DNA from: Micromonospora orduensis
GTDB taxonomy: Bacteria; Actinomycetota; Actinomycetes; Mycobacteriales; Micromonosporaceae
Reading direction: 5' to 3'
Length of the DNA stretch: 64,000 bases
Assembly (NCBI RefSeq): GCF_006228125.1
Contig: NZ_VDFY01000142.1
Span: forward strand, 1-64,000
The notes beneath the pieces were generated by a model that saw only the letters and a list, made by a program, of their open reading frames with translations, searched no databases and was not told the DNA's origin. Positions 42,365 through 51,696 of the stretch are shown piece by piece. Each line of letters begins with the position of its first letter. Position 1 is the stretch's first letter. A program made the position numbers and the translations under genes.

Positions 42365-44208
42365 GCCCGAGGCTCCAACAGCCCCGGGGTGGCACGGGCG
42401 CCGCTGAGCTGCTGGGCCTGCTCGTAGACGGCGGCCAACCGGGTCATCTTCAACCGGATCTCGCGCTGGCGCTGCTCACGCTGGGCCGCGTCGGTGTCGG
42501 CCTCCTGCTTCGCGCTGCGGAACGACTGCACGATGGCCTCCTGAAGCTCCTCGGTGAGCCCCGTGAAGTGATCCCGCAACATCCGCTGCACCTGCCGCAC
42601 GGCGTCGCGGCAGTCCCTGATGACGCGGACGAAGACGTCGTCCACGTGCCGCTGGATGGCCGTCTTCACTGTCGCCTGCCGACGACGCAGCAGCTGCTTG
42701 CTCTCGTCGCGGATGCTCTTGCCGCCGAACAGCGCGCCGATACCTACCGAGACCGGGTTGATCATCGGCATTCCGGCAAGCGTCGTCGCCAGACCGAACA
42801 TCAGCATCCCGCCGTACGAGCCCTTCATGCCGGTGAACAGTTTCTGCCCCGTGGTGAACCGGTCGATCTTGGGCCGCTCCAGCTCCGGCAGCCGCTCGCC
42901 GATGTCGTCCGGCATCGTCATCGACCACGGCGGCAGCACCTCGTAGCCGTACCGGGCGAAGTTGGCGGCCACCCGACGGGCGATCCAGTCGCAGCGCTGG
43001 ATCAGCCACTCGTGGTTCGCCTCCGCCGCCTCCACCAGGCTGCGCTCCAGCCAGTCCTGGAAGGTGTCCCAGGCGACCAGCGGGTCGGCCGTGTCGAACG
43101 CGTCGTCCACCGCGCGCAGGATCTGCCGGGTCCGGTCGCGCAGGTCGTACTCGATGTCGGAGAGCAGGTCCGCGACCTCGTCGTTCAGGGTGTTCTGCCA
43201 GCGGGTGGAGCAGCGGCGCAGCTCGTCGACCTCACGCTGCGCCGCGTGCAGGCGGGAGATCGGCCCGGACTGCTCCTCGGCCTCCTGGGTCGCCAGCTCG
43301 GCCCGCAGCGGCGCCGCCAACTGCTCCACCACCGTCCGGGCCACCGCCTGCACCGCGCCACGGGCCAACTGGTCGGCCTTGCCGGACATGTCGCGGCGCA
43401 GCCGGGCGATAAGCGTGGGGAAGCCGGACTCGGCGTTGAGATCCCGGTCGTCGGCGGTGGCCGCGCGCAGCCGCAGCGTCGCCGAGACCGGGATCACCGG
43501 CGCGGGGATGCCGGCGTCGGCCAGGTGCTGGCGGTTGCGCTCGGCCACCGCGCGCCAGTCCGCGACGAGATCGGTCTTGCTCTGCACCACCAGCACGTTC
43601 GGGTGCGAGCGCATGACGTGCAGCAGCATGTCCAGTTCGGTGACCGAGAGCTCCCGGGTGGAGTCGGAGACCAGCAGCACCGTGTCCGCGCGACCGGGCG
43701 AGGCGACCGGGCCCGCCCCGCCGACGGCGGCGACCTCGTCGGCGCCGGGAGTGTCCACAAGCACCAGTCCCGCGCCGAGCAGCGCGCGGGGCACCCCGAT
43801 CTCGACGTACGCCGGACCGCCGCCGGACCGGCGCCCGACGGTGCCGGCCACACCCGCCGCGACCTGGTTGAGCGCCACCGGGGTCCGCTCGACGGTGACC
43901 ACGGCCGTGCCGCCGCCTCGACCCGGCGCCGGCGCCTGGGCCACCGCGGCGTACGCGGCCTCGGCGTGCTGCACCACTGTCGGCAGGACGGTGGTGCGCC
44001 CGTCGCCGACCGGGCAGGCGGGCGCGTTGATGATCGCGTTGATCAGCTGGCTCTTGCCCTGGTTGGGCTCGCCGATGACCAGGACGCGCAGCTTCGGGTC
44101 CAGCAGTTGGGCACGCTTCTGCCGCACCGTTTCGAGCAGGTCGTCTCGCCCGTGCGCGCTGCACGTACGGGCGATCTCGTCCAGAGCGTCCAACCAGATC
44201 CCCGCCAT
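42361..44208 (-). CDS. iniA: Dynamin-like GTPase (IniA-like)
   Basis: About 615 residues. The P-loop GEPNQGKS (46-53), DTPG (152-155) and SKTD (210-213) are intact, so it should hydrolyse GTP. From about residue 455, RFTTGQKLFTGMKGSYGGML leads into a hydrophobic hairpin (GLATTLAGMPMINPVSVGIG) and a helical stalk with RHVDDVF and QRMLRDHF; this block closely follows M. tuberculosis IniA as I remember it. The hairpin is the likely membrane paddle. ATG at 44208; GTG at 44211 is adjacent. A short inverted repeat (44211-44227) covers the ribosome region. Role: membrane repair or remodelling under envelope stress, by analogy. Confidence 0.88.
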   Translation of the reverse strand: MAGIWLDALDEIARTCSAHGRDDLLETVRQKRAQLLDPKLRVLVIGEPNQGKSQLINAIINAPACPVGDGRTTVLPTVVQHAEAAYAAVAQAPAPGRGGGTAVVTVERTPVALNQVAAGVAGTVGRRSGGGPAYVEIGVPRALLGAGLVLVDTPGADEVAAVGGAGPVASPGRADTVLLVSDSTRELSVTELDMLLHVMRSHPNVLVVQSKTDLVADWRAVAERNRQHLADAGIPAPVIPVSATLRLRAATADDRDLNAESGFPTLIARLRRDMSGKADQLARGAVQAVARTVVEQLAAPLRAELATQEAEEQSGPISRLHAAQREVDELRRCSTRWQNTLNDEVADLLSDIEYDLRDRTRQILRAVDDAFDTADPLVAWDTFQDWLERSLVEAAEANHEWLIQRCDWIARRVAANFARYGYEVLPPWSMTMPDDIGERLPELERPKIDRFTTGQKLFTGMKGSYGGMLMFGLATTLAGMPMINPVSVGIGALFGGKSIRDESKQLLRRRQATVKTAIQRHVDDVFVRVIRDCRDAVRQVQRMLRDHFTGLTEELQEAIVQSFRSAKQEADTDAAQREQRQREIRLKMTRLAAVYEQAQQLSGARATPGLLEPRA

Positions 44209-44269
44209 CACCGCACCAAGTGTGCGGATTTCGGCTCAATTATCAAGAGGGACCGGATGGGGAACTGGA

Positions 44270-44302
44270 GAAGGCCGGACCGCCCGAGACGGTCCGGCCT
44301 TC
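44270..44302 (-). terminator. Hairpin between iniB-like and iniA-like genes
   Basis: A perfect 13-base stem (44270-44282 with 44290-44302) and seven-base loop, 22 bases after the iniB-like stop. In minus-strand direction it would end or attenuate transcription before the dynamin genes. Confidence 0.65.
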
Positions 44303-44323
44303 CGCTCCAGGTGGGAGACCCCG

Positions 44324-45217
44324 TCAGAGCAGGCCCCCGGTGATGCCCAGCAGACCGTGGTCCGACGAGGCGGGCCCCCCGTCGTGCGTGTCGCCGAGCA
44401 CACCGTCGGTGACACCGCCGGTCACGTCACCGACGGTGCCGGTGACGCCGGGCAGGAGCCCCTCCACCTGGTGCGTCACACCGCCCACGGTGGACGGCAC
44501 GTCCAGGGGCGGGAGGACGCCGCCGACCGCGCCGCCGTCGCCCAGGCCCAGCCCGCCGAGAGTGTCGCCGACACCGAGCGAGCCGACGACACCGCCGAGG
44601 TGACCCTGGGTGCCGGACAGGACGCCGCCGGTCAGGTCACCGCCGAGCAGGCCGTGGTCGGTGGTGTCCAGCAGACCGCCCGTGTTGCCGACGGTGCCGG
44701 TGACATCACCGATAACCGGGTCGGTGATGCCGTCCACCGGCTGCACCACGTCGGCGTCGAGGGTGTGCGCGACGTCGTTCACGCCGGTCAGGTCGGTGTC
44801 CAGACCGCTCGGGCCGACGCCCAGGCCGATCCCCGGCAGCACGGTGACCCCGACCGCGACGGCGCTCGGGTCGACCGCGATGGCGCCCAGCACGCCCGCC
44901 TTGACGTCCAGGCCGCTGGGCGAGCTGGTGACGCTGATCTGCTGGGCCACGCTCTGCAACTGGCCGACGACGTCGGTGGTGTCGGTCACCAGCGGGTCCA
45001 GGCCGAGCTGGCCGACGACCGGGGCGAGCGGCGCGAGACCCTGCCCCGGCGCGTAGTCGACCACCAGCGGGACGACGTCCTGCACGTCGGCGGCGGTGAT
45101 GTCGGTGAGCCCCGCGGCGTGCAGCGCCCCCTCCGGGTCGAGGTCGAACGCCGACCGCGCGTCGGGGTTGGTCAGCAGGTCGAGCACGAAGTCGTGGAGG
45201 GTCTGTTGCGAGTCCAT
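44324..45217 (-). CDS. iniB: IniB N-terminal domain protein, Gly/Val/Asp-rich
   Basis: A 297-residue protein. Residues 1-50 form the IniB N-terminal domain (LHDFVLDLLTNPDARSAFDL then DPEGALHAAGLTDITAADV). The rest is a low-complexity chain of short repeats rich in Gly, Val, Leu and Asp/Thr (GLLDTTDHGLLGGDLTGGVL style), with no signal peptide or membrane helix, like the Gly-rich IniB of mycobacteria. Function unknown; its place before two dynamin genes copies the mycobacterial iniBAC order. GAGGAG precedes the ATG. Confidence 0.85.
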   Translation of the reverse strand: MDSQQTLHDFVLDLLTNPDARSAFDLDPEGALHAAGLTDITAADVQDVVPLVVDYAPGQGLAPLAPVVGQLGLDPLVTDTTDVVGQLQSVAQQISVTSSPSGLDVKAGVLGAIAVDPSAVAVGVTVLPGIGLGVGPSGLDTDLTGVNDVAHTLDADVVQPVDGITDPVIGDVTGTVGNTGGLLDTTDHGLLGGDLTGGVLSGTQGHLGGVVGSLGVGDTLGGLGLGDGGAVGGVLPPLDVPSTVGGVTHQVEGLLPGVTGTVGDVTGGVTDGVLGDTHDGGPASSDHGLLGITGGLL

Positions 45218-45495
45218 GTGCCGGTTCTCCTCGGATGTGGCGTCAGCGACCGTCTTGCGTCGACAGGAACGCTACGACCGGGGGCACCCCCGGACATCGG
45301 GGTTCGGCCCGCATCCGATCCCACTGAACTAGGGGCTCCGCCGCTTCGTACGTTAGGGGGACAGGGGGAACCGTCCCGGCCAGATTAGGGTCCCGACCAG
45401 GGAGCGATCTCTGGTACGAACGTAGGAGCCCACGGGGGTCGCCGGGGGTGGTCGTCGGCGCGAGCGCCCACCGACCGGCCACCTCACGGGGAGAG
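45218..45495. promoter_or_regulatory. Shared promoter region of the ini-like and Hsp70-LuxR operons
   Basis: 278 bases between divergent operons. TTCGTAC (45345-45351) and GTACGAA (45414-45420) form a widely spaced inverted pair, each followed outward by a TAGG-type sequence. A TAGGGT hexamer lies at 45386-45391 on the plus strand. The LuxR protein of the right operon is a good candidate to bind here. Confidence 0.4.
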
Positions 45496-46773
45496 ATGAG
45501 ACGGATGCGGTACGTCCTGGGGATAGACATCGGAAGCACCAACACGGCTGCCGCCGTCGCACGGCGTAACGGCACGACCTGGACGCGCCCGGAACCCGTC
45601 GGGCTCGGCGCCGACTCGCATCTCGTACCGTCGGTGCTGTACCTGTCGGAGGACGGCTCGCTGCGCGTCGGGGAGCCGCCGACCGACGACGGCAGCCGCA
45701 CCACCCGGGACTTCGTCCGCCGGATCGGCGACGACGTGCCCCTGCTGCTCGGCGGCGAGGCGTGCGCGCCGCAGACGCTGACCGCGGAGCTGGCGGGGTG
45801 GGTGGTGGACCGGGTCCACGCCCTGGAGGGGGCGCCGGCCGAGGCGATCGTCCTCAGTCACCCGGCCGGTTGGCGCCCGTACCGGCGGGATCTGCTGCAC
45901 CGGGCGTTGTCCGACCTGGGCCTGCGTCACGTGACACTCCTGCCCCGCACGGTGACGGTGGCGGAGAGCCACGCGGCCCGCGGGTTCGCCGGCACGACGG
46001 CAGCGGTCTACGCGCTGGGCGGCAACAGCTTCGAGGCGGCGCTGGTGCGACGCACCCCGCGCGGCACGTACGAGGGTTTCGGCACCCCGCAGGGTCTCGA
46101 CCCGATCGGCGGCGCCGACTTCGACGAGGCACTGGCCACGCACGTGCGTACCGTGCTGGCCCGGGAGTTGGCGGCCGGCGCGCGCCGGGGCACCCAGGCC
46201 GCCCTGCGCGGCCTGCGGGCGGAGTGCGCCCGGGTCAAGCGCGAGCTGACCGTCGACCTGACGGCAGACGTGGTGGTGAGCCTGCCGGGCGGCCCGGCGC
46301 GGATTCCGGTGACCCGGGCACAGTTCGAGGAGATGATCCGCCCGACGGTGCAGGCCACCGTCGACCTCCTGCTCCGCACGGTGCACGGCGCCGACCGGAC
46401 GCCGGCGCAGCTCGACGCCGTCCTGCTGGCCGGCGGCTCCGCCCGCATCCCGCTCGTCGCCGAGCTGATCGGGGCGGCCGTCGCGGTGCCCGTGGAGGTG
46501 CAGCCCGATTCGCAGTTGACCGCCGCGACCGGTGCGGCGATGGCCGCCTGCCAGGTGGTGTCGCCGCGCCGGCCCGCTCCGGTCGGCGGCCCGGCTCCGG
46601 TACGCGAGCAGGCGGGTCCCGCCCGGGCCGCCCTCCCGGTGCCGCGCCGCCCGCACCACGACACTCCCGTCCCGGCCGACCCACCTCCCCGTCCGCCGGT
46701 CCGGATCCTCCCACTGGACCTGCCGAAGGCGTCCCGTCTGGCGTTGACCCTCAGTCGGGGACGCGAAGGATGA
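45496..46773 (+). CDS. Hsp70-like actin-fold ATPase without classical substrate domain
   Basis: A 425-residue protein with the Hsp70 nucleotide-binding fold: VLGIDIGSTNTAAAVARRNG (phosphate 1), LSHPAGWRPYRRDLLHRA, AVYALGGNSFEAALVRR in place of the usual DLGGGT, GLDPIGGADFDEALATHV, and LLAGGSARIPLVAELI (adenosine motif). The phosphate-2 Asp-Leu-Gly-Gly-Gly is changed to ALGGN, which may lower ATPase activity. The C-terminal 80 residues are Pro-rich and disordered instead of a peptide-binding domain. It heads a six-gene operon divergent from the ini-like genes. The ATG at 45505 is an alternative start. Confidence 0.87.
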   Translation: MRRMRYVLGIDIGSTNTAAAVARRNGTTWTRPEPVGLGADSHLVPSVLYLSEDGSLRVGEPPTDDGSRTTRDFVRRIGDDVPLLLGGEACAPQTLTAELAGWVVDRVHALEGAPAEAIVLSHPAGWRPYRRDLLHRALSDLGLRHVTLLPRTVTVAESHAARGFAGTTAAVYALGGNSFEAALVRRTPRGTYEGFGTPQGLDPIGGADFDEALATHVRTVLARELAAGARRGTQAALRGLRAECARVKRELTVDLTADVVVSLPGGPARIPVTRAQFEEMIRPTVQATVDLLLRTVHGADRTPAQLDAVLLAGGSARIPLVAELIGAAVAVPVEVQPDSQLTAATGAAMAACQVVSPRRPAPVGGPAPVREQAGPARAALPVPRRPHHDTPVPADPPPRPPVRILPLDLPKASRLALTLSRGREG

Positions 46774-46778
46774 CCGCA

Positions 46779-49355
46779 ATGATCATGAATGACGTCGCCG
46801 AGTCCCGACTGCTGCTGGGCAGGGGGGCGGGCTCCCTTCTGGACCTGGTCGGCCGCGACCCCCGGGGTCCGCTCGTCGTCGGGGTGAGCGGGCCGGGCGG
46901 GCACGGCAAGACCGCGCTGCTCACCGAGGTGGCCCGCGCGCACCAGCGGGCCGGGTTCGCCGTACGCATGAGCGCCCCCGAGCCGGGTGAGACCGTCGAC
47001 CCGGACGCGCTGGTGCTCATCGACGACGCGCACCTGCTCGACGACGCACGCCTGGGCGCGCTGCTGCGCCTGGTGGCCGGCCGCCGGCACCGGCTCGTGG
47101 TGGCGTACCGCCCGTGGCCCCGGTCGGCGGCGCTCACCGACCTGGCGGACGTCCTGCGACGGGACGGGCAGGCGGTGCTGCTCGGCCCGTTCACCCGGGA
47201 GCTGACCGCGGCCTACCTCGCCACGGTGTCCGAGCTGGGTGGACGCGGCGACCTGGTGGATTTCGTGCACACGCAGACCGCCGGGGTGCCCCGGTACGTG
47301 GAGCGGCTGGCCCGTGCGCTGGCCGGCGCGGACGCCCCGCCCGGCGCTCCGGTGGAGCCACCCCGGTCGGTCCTGCTGGAGTTCGGACCGGATCTGGAGG
47401 CACAGCCCACCGCCGTGCGGCGTCTGCTGCTCGCGGTCGCGGCGGGCGTCCCCCTGCCGGTGAGCATGCTCGGCGCGCTGCTCGACCAGGAACCGGAGGC
47501 CGTGGACGAGCTGATCGCCACGACCCGGGCGGCGGGGTTGATCGGCGCCGACGGCCGGCTCGCGCCGATCGTCCGGCGGGTCGTCACGGCACTCAGCCCG
47601 GCCACCGACCGCGCCGCCGTGTGGCGCCGGCTCACCGAGTTGCAACTGGCCCGCGGCGGCGCGGTCCTGCCGCTGGTCCGTTCCCTGCGGGCGGCCGGCG
47701 CGCTCGCCGACTGCCCGGCCACGACCCTGACGGCCGCCGCCACGGAGGCGCTGGCCGACGAGCCGGCGTTCGCCGCCGACCTGTTCGCGGCGGCCACGGC
47801 GGCCGGCGCGCCGGCGAGCGCCCAGCAGGCGCTCGCCACGGCCCTCGCCGGCAACCTCGACGACGCGTTGCGACTGGCGGACCGGCTGCTGGCCACCGCC
47901 CCGCCGGCCGAACGCGCCGAGGCGGCCGTGGTGGCCGCGACCGCCCTGGCGCACCGGGGGCACGTCGGTCGCAGCGTGGAGCTGTACCGGTGGTCGGGCA
48001 GCGCCTCGTCGGTCGCGTTCGCCACAGTCGGCGGGCTGGCCGGCGGGGACCTGGCCGCCGCCGGCGAAGCGCCGGCGGACGACCCGGCCGGCGAACCGCC
48101 CACGTTGCGGGCCAGCGCGGCCCGACTGATGGCCGACGGGGTACGCGAGAGCGTCACCGGCCCGCCGACCGCCGCTCTCTCCGCGCTCGTGCAGGCCGCC
48201 GCCCTGCTGGAGCCGGACGGCCGGGCGGCGCTCCTGCCGGACAGCCCGGCGGCGCTGGCCGCCCTGACCGCAGTGCACTGTGGTGAGCTGGAGATCGCCG
48301 AACGGGTGCTGCACCGGGCGCTGGCGGCAGGTGTCGGCGGCCCGTTGATGACCCGCCGGCACCGCCTGTTGCAGGCCTGGATTCTGATGGTCCGCGGTCA
48401 GACGGCCGCCGCCGCGGACCGTCTCGCCGCCACCACGGCCGACGGGCGCCCGCTGGAGTCCCGCGATCTGCTCTTCGCCGCCGCGCTGCGCATGGGCATC
48501 GCCCGGCGCAACAGCGACCTCGGAACGCTCAAGGGCGGCTGGGGGCAGGCCCTGGAGGCCGTGGTGCGGCACCCGGTGGACCTGTTCACGCTGCTGCCGC
48601 TGGGTGAGCTCGCCATCGCGGGCGCCCGCCTCGGTGACCTGGCCCGCCTGGAGCCGTACCTGCGCGAGGGCCGATCCCTGCTGAACCGGCTGGACGATCC
48701 GCCACTGTGGAGCGTGCCGCTGCACTGGAGCGGCCTGCACGCGGCGATCCTGGCCGACGAGCCGGCCGTCGCCGACGACCGGGTCGCCGCGCTGCTCGCC
48801 GCCGCCGGCCACAGCCGGTACGCCGCCGTCGTCGCCGCGGCGGCGGAGAGCTGGGTGGAGGTGCTGCGGGGCGCGGTCGACCCGGTGCGGGTGGAGACCG
48901 CCGCGCGCGGGCTGCACGACACCGGCCTGTGGTGGGACGGCGCCCGACTCGCCGGGCAGGCCGCGATCCGTACCGCCGACCGGAGGGCCATGACCACGCT
49001 GCTGGAATGCGCGCGGGCGCTGCAGGGCCGCCCGGCCGGCGTCGACGGCGGGCAGCGGCCGGCAACCGGCGAGGGCGCCGCGCCTGTCGCCGACGCCATC
49101 ACCGGCCCCACCCAGCCAGGGCTCAGCGACCGCGAGTACGAGGTGGCCGAACTGGTCCTGGCCGGGCTGACCTACCGGGAGATCGGCGACCGGCTCTTCA
49201 TCTCGGCCAAGACCGTCGAGCACCACGTGGCCCGGATGCGCAGCCGGCTCAACTGCGCCAACCGCGCGGAACTGCTCGCGCTGCTGCGGACCGTCGTCGC
49301 CGACCGGGCCAGCAACACCGCCGGACAGCCGTGGCCACGGCGGTCGACCCGATGA
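46779..49355 (+). CDS. STAND-type ATPase regulator with LuxR helix-turn-helix
   Basis: An 858-residue regulator of the large LuxR/MalT-like class. Walker A is GPGGHGKT at 38-45 and Walker B LVLIDDAH at 79-85, followed by an alpha-helical repeat region to about residue 760 that would bind an inducer or partner. The C-terminal LuxR domain is complete: LSDREYEVAELVLAGLTYRE then ISAKTVEHHVARMRSRL. Start choice: ATG at 46779 lies eight bases after GAAGGA; ATG at 46770 overlaps the Hsp70 stop. Its position opposite iniB suggests that it controls that promoter. Confidence 0.87.
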   Translation: MIMNDVAESRLLLGRGAGSLLDLVGRDPRGPLVVGVSGPGGHGKTALLTEVARAHQRAGFAVRMSAPEPGETVDPDALVLIDDAHLLDDARLGALLRLVAGRRHRLVVAYRPWPRSAALTDLADVLRRDGQAVLLGPFTRELTAAYLATVSELGGRGDLVDFVHTQTAGVPRYVERLARALAGADAPPGAPVEPPRSVLLEFGPDLEAQPTAVRRLLLAVAAGVPLPVSMLGALLDQEPEAVDELIATTRAAGLIGADGRLAPIVRRVVTALSPATDRAAVWRRLTELQLARGGAVLPLVRSLRAAGALADCPATTLTAAATEALADEPAFAADLFAAATAAGAPASAQQALATALAGNLDDALRLADRLLATAPPAERAEAAVVAATALAHRGHVGRSVELYRWSGSASSVAFATVGGLAGGDLAAAGEAPADDPAGEPPTLRASAARLMADGVRESVTGPPTAALSALVQAAALLEPDGRAALLPDSPAALAALTAVHCGELEIAERVLHRALAAGVGGPLMTRRHRLLQAWILMVRGQTAAAADRLAATTADGRPLESRDLLFAAALRMGIARRNSDLGTLKGGWGQALEAVVRHPVDLFTLLPLGELAIAGARLGDLARLEPYLREGRSLLNRLDDPPLWSVPLHWSGLHAAILADEPAVADDRVAALLAAAGHSRYAAVVAAAAESWVEVLRGAVDPVRVETAARGLHDTGLWWDGARLAGQAAIRTADRRAMTTLLECARALQGRPAGVDGGQRPATGEGAAPVADAITGPTQPGLSDREYEVAELVLAGLTYREIGDRLFISAKTVEHHVARMRSRLNCANRAELLALLRTVVADRASNTAGQPWPRRSTR

Positions 49356-51250
49356 CCCGACCAGGGATCCGGGCCAGACTCGTCGCGCTGGCGGCCGTGC
49401 TGCTCACGCTGTGGTCGTACGCGGCCTACCTGACCGGTCAGGACGCGGTCGACCTGCTGCGGGTCCGGGCCCTGGCGGAGACGCTGGGCCAGCCCATCGA
49501 CCGGCTGGTCCTGGGGTTGCAGACCGAGCGCCGGTTGACCGTCGAGACGATAGCCGGGGCCGGGTCGGCGGATCCCGCGCTGGCGGCGGCACGTGGGGGG
49601 ACCGACCGGGCGGCGGCTGAGGTTCGCGCCTTCACCGAGGGCAACGACCTTCGACTGCTCACCGCCGGCGCCGTACGGGACCGGGCCGACGAGCTGGTCC
49701 GGCGGCTGAACGGCCTGGGCACCATCCGTTCCCAGGTGGACGCCGGGCGGCTCGACCGCGCCGGAGCCGTCGACGGGTACGACCAGCTCGTCGATGTCGC
49801 CTTCGCCGTGTACGGCCCGGAGTGGGGAGCGTACGAGAGTGACCTGGCCGCCGACACCCGTACGGTGATCGCGCTGGCGCGCGCCCGTGAACTGCTCGCC
49901 CGGGAGGACACGCTGGTCAGCGCCGCGTTGGCCGGCGCCCGGTTCGACCGCGACGAGCGGCGTGGACTGGTCGCGCTGGTGAGCAATCAGCGGTACGCGC
50001 TCGGCGAGGCGGTCGCGGCTCTGCCGGCGCGGCAGCAGCGGCTGGCTGCCGGTCCGCCCTTCACGGACCTGCTCGCCCTGGAGGAGGCGCTGTCGCGGAC
50101 AGACACCGCCACGGTCGTGGACGGGATCACCCGGGCGGGCTGGCGGGAGGCGGTCGACGGAGTCCTCGTCGCCCTGCACGAGTTGGTGACCGCGTCGGCC
50201 CGAGGCAGTGTGGAGCGGGCCACGCCGGGTGCGGCCGTGCTCGTCGCCCGTACCGGCGCGGTGCTGGGCCTCGGGCTCATCGCGGTGATCGCGGTCCTGC
50301 TGAGCTGGGCCGGCCTGCTGCGACGGCTGACCGACGGGCTGGCCCACTCCCCCGCCGACGCGGCGCCGGTCCAGGACGCCCCGGCCCCGGCGGCGCCGGT
50401 CCAGGACGGTGCCGCCGCGCGGGAACTGGTGCTGCGGTTGACCCGCCGCAACCAGGCGCTGCTGCGTGACCAACTAAGTGTGCTGGACACCATGCAGCGG
50501 CGGGAACGGTCCGCCGAGGAGACCGACGAACTGTTCCAGCTCGACCACCTCACCACCCGGGTCCGCCGCAACGTGGAGACGGTGATCGCCCTGGCCGGCG
50601 CGACGCCGGCCCGTCGCTGGCGGCGGCCTGTGCCGCTGCTCGACGTCGCACGGGGCGCGGTCGCCGAGGTGGCCGACTACCACCGGGTGCTCATCGCGCC
50701 GCACTGGCCGTGGTCCCTCTCCGGCCCCGCCGTCACCGACGTCGTGCACCTGCTTGCCGAACTGGTCGAGAACGCCCTGTCCCACTCACCGCAGGACACC
50801 ACCGTCCGGGTCGCCGGTGAGCAGTGGCCGCAGGGCTGCGCCGTCCTGGTCGTCGACGACGGGCCCGGCCTCGACGCGGACGCGCTGGCCGACGCGAACC
50901 ATCTGCTCGGCAACCCGCCATCGGGCGACCCGCCCACCGGTCCGGCGGGCCTGTACACGGCCGCCGTGCTGGCCGCCCGCTGCGGCGCGCACGTGTCGCT
51001 GCGTCGCAGTCAGCGCGGCGGTACGGCGGCCGTGGTCCTGCTGCCCAACGGCCTGGTAACGGCGAGCGCCACCGACGACGGGCCCGCGCCGCGGCATCCC
51101 GGCGCACCGCACCCACGTGGCGGGATCGACCTGGGCGGCGACCTGCCGATGCGGATCCGTCAACCCGGGCCGATCGGGCCCAACCCCGGCAGCGCCGGCC
51201 CCGACACCGTCGAGCTGCCGGTCGCGCGAGCAACAAGGAGACATCGATGA
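49352..51250 (+). CDS. Conservon sensor kinase-like protein (CvnA-like)
   Basis: A 632-residue membrane protein. Helices at about 10-30 and 293-322 bracket an external helical domain of the nitrate/nitrite-sensing (NIT) kind. Inside, a dimerisation segment with LFQLDHLTTRVRRNVETV is followed by an HATPase domain with the N box ELVENALSHSP near 470 and the G1 box DDGPGLD near 502. The last 80 residues are Pro/Gly-rich. It overlaps both neighbours as ATGA. In conservons such kinases signal to roadblock and GTPase partners and not to a response regulator. Confidence 0.87.
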   Translation: MTRPGIRARLVALAAVLLTLWSYAAYLTGQDAVDLLRVRALAETLGQPIDRLVLGLQTERRLTVETIAGAGSADPALAAARGGTDRAAAEVRAFTEGNDLRLLTAGAVRDRADELVRRLNGLGTIRSQVDAGRLDRAGAVDGYDQLVDVAFAVYGPEWGAYESDLAADTRTVIALARARELLAREDTLVSAALAGARFDRDERRGLVALVSNQRYALGEAVAALPARQQRLAAGPPFTDLLALEEALSRTDTATVVDGITRAGWREAVDGVLVALHELVTASARGSVERATPGAAVLVARTGAVLGLGLIAVIAVLLSWAGLLRRLTDGLAHSPADAAPVQDAPAPAAPVQDGAAARELVLRLTRRNQALLRDQLSVLDTMQRRERSAEETDELFQLDHLTTRVRRNVETVIALAGATPARRWRRPVPLLDVARGAVAEVADYHRVLIAPHWPWSLSGPAVTDVVHLLAELVENALSHSPQDTTVRVAGEQWPQGCAVLVVDDGPGLDADALADANHLLGNPPSGDPPTGPAGLYTAAVLAARCGAHVSLRRSQRGGTAAVVLLPNGLVTASATDDGPAPRHPGAPHPRGGIDLGGDLPMRIRQPGPIGPNPGSAGPDTVELPVARATRRHR

Positions 51251-51696
51251 CGCACGCAGTGGTGACCGGGGACGGCCTGACCGGCGCCCTGGACCGGCTG
51301 GTCGACCGGGTCCACGGCGCGGAGTTCGCCGTGGTGCTCTCCCCGGACGGTCTGCCCCTCGGGGGTTCCCGCCATGTGGGCGCGAAGCTGGCCGAGCAGA
51401 TCTCCGGCGTCGTCGCCGGCCTGCTGGCGTTGGGACTGGCAACCACCCGCACCTGCGACGCGGGCGAGCTGCGTCAGATCGTGGTGCAGATGTCGCGGGC
51501 GTTCCTGTTCGTCGCCACCATCCGCAACGGGACCATCCTCACGGTGCGGATCGCCGGGGACGACGCCGAGGTCGGCGACATGGCGTACGAGGTGGCGCTC
51601 TTCGTCGGGCAGGCCGAACGGCACCTGCCGGTCAGCCTGGAACCGGCCTCCTCGGTACGGAGCGGGGACGCTGGTGTCCACAAACGACTCCGCTGA
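51247..51696 (+). CDS. Roadblock/LC7 protein (CvnB-like)
   Basis: A 149-residue protein of the Roadblock/LC7 fold, the second member of conservons; homologues regulate small GTPases. FAVVLSPDGLPLGGSRHVGA and ISGVVAGLLALGLATTRTC are the core strands and helix. AAGGAG precedes the ATG, which overlaps the sensor stop. Confidence 0.9.
   Translation: MTHAVVTGDGLTGALDRLVDRVHGAEFAVVLSPDGLPLGGSRHVGAKLAEQISGVVAGLLALGLATTRTCDAGELRQIVVQMSRAFLFVATIRNGTILTVRIAGDDAEVGDMAYEVALFVGQAERHLPVSLEPASSVRSGDAGVHKRLR

Noticed and set aside
46008..49226. A 1072-codon minus-strand frame opposite the LuxR gene
   Set aside because: Antisense shadow of the Hsp70-like and LuxR genes, which show clear motifs in the plus strand.
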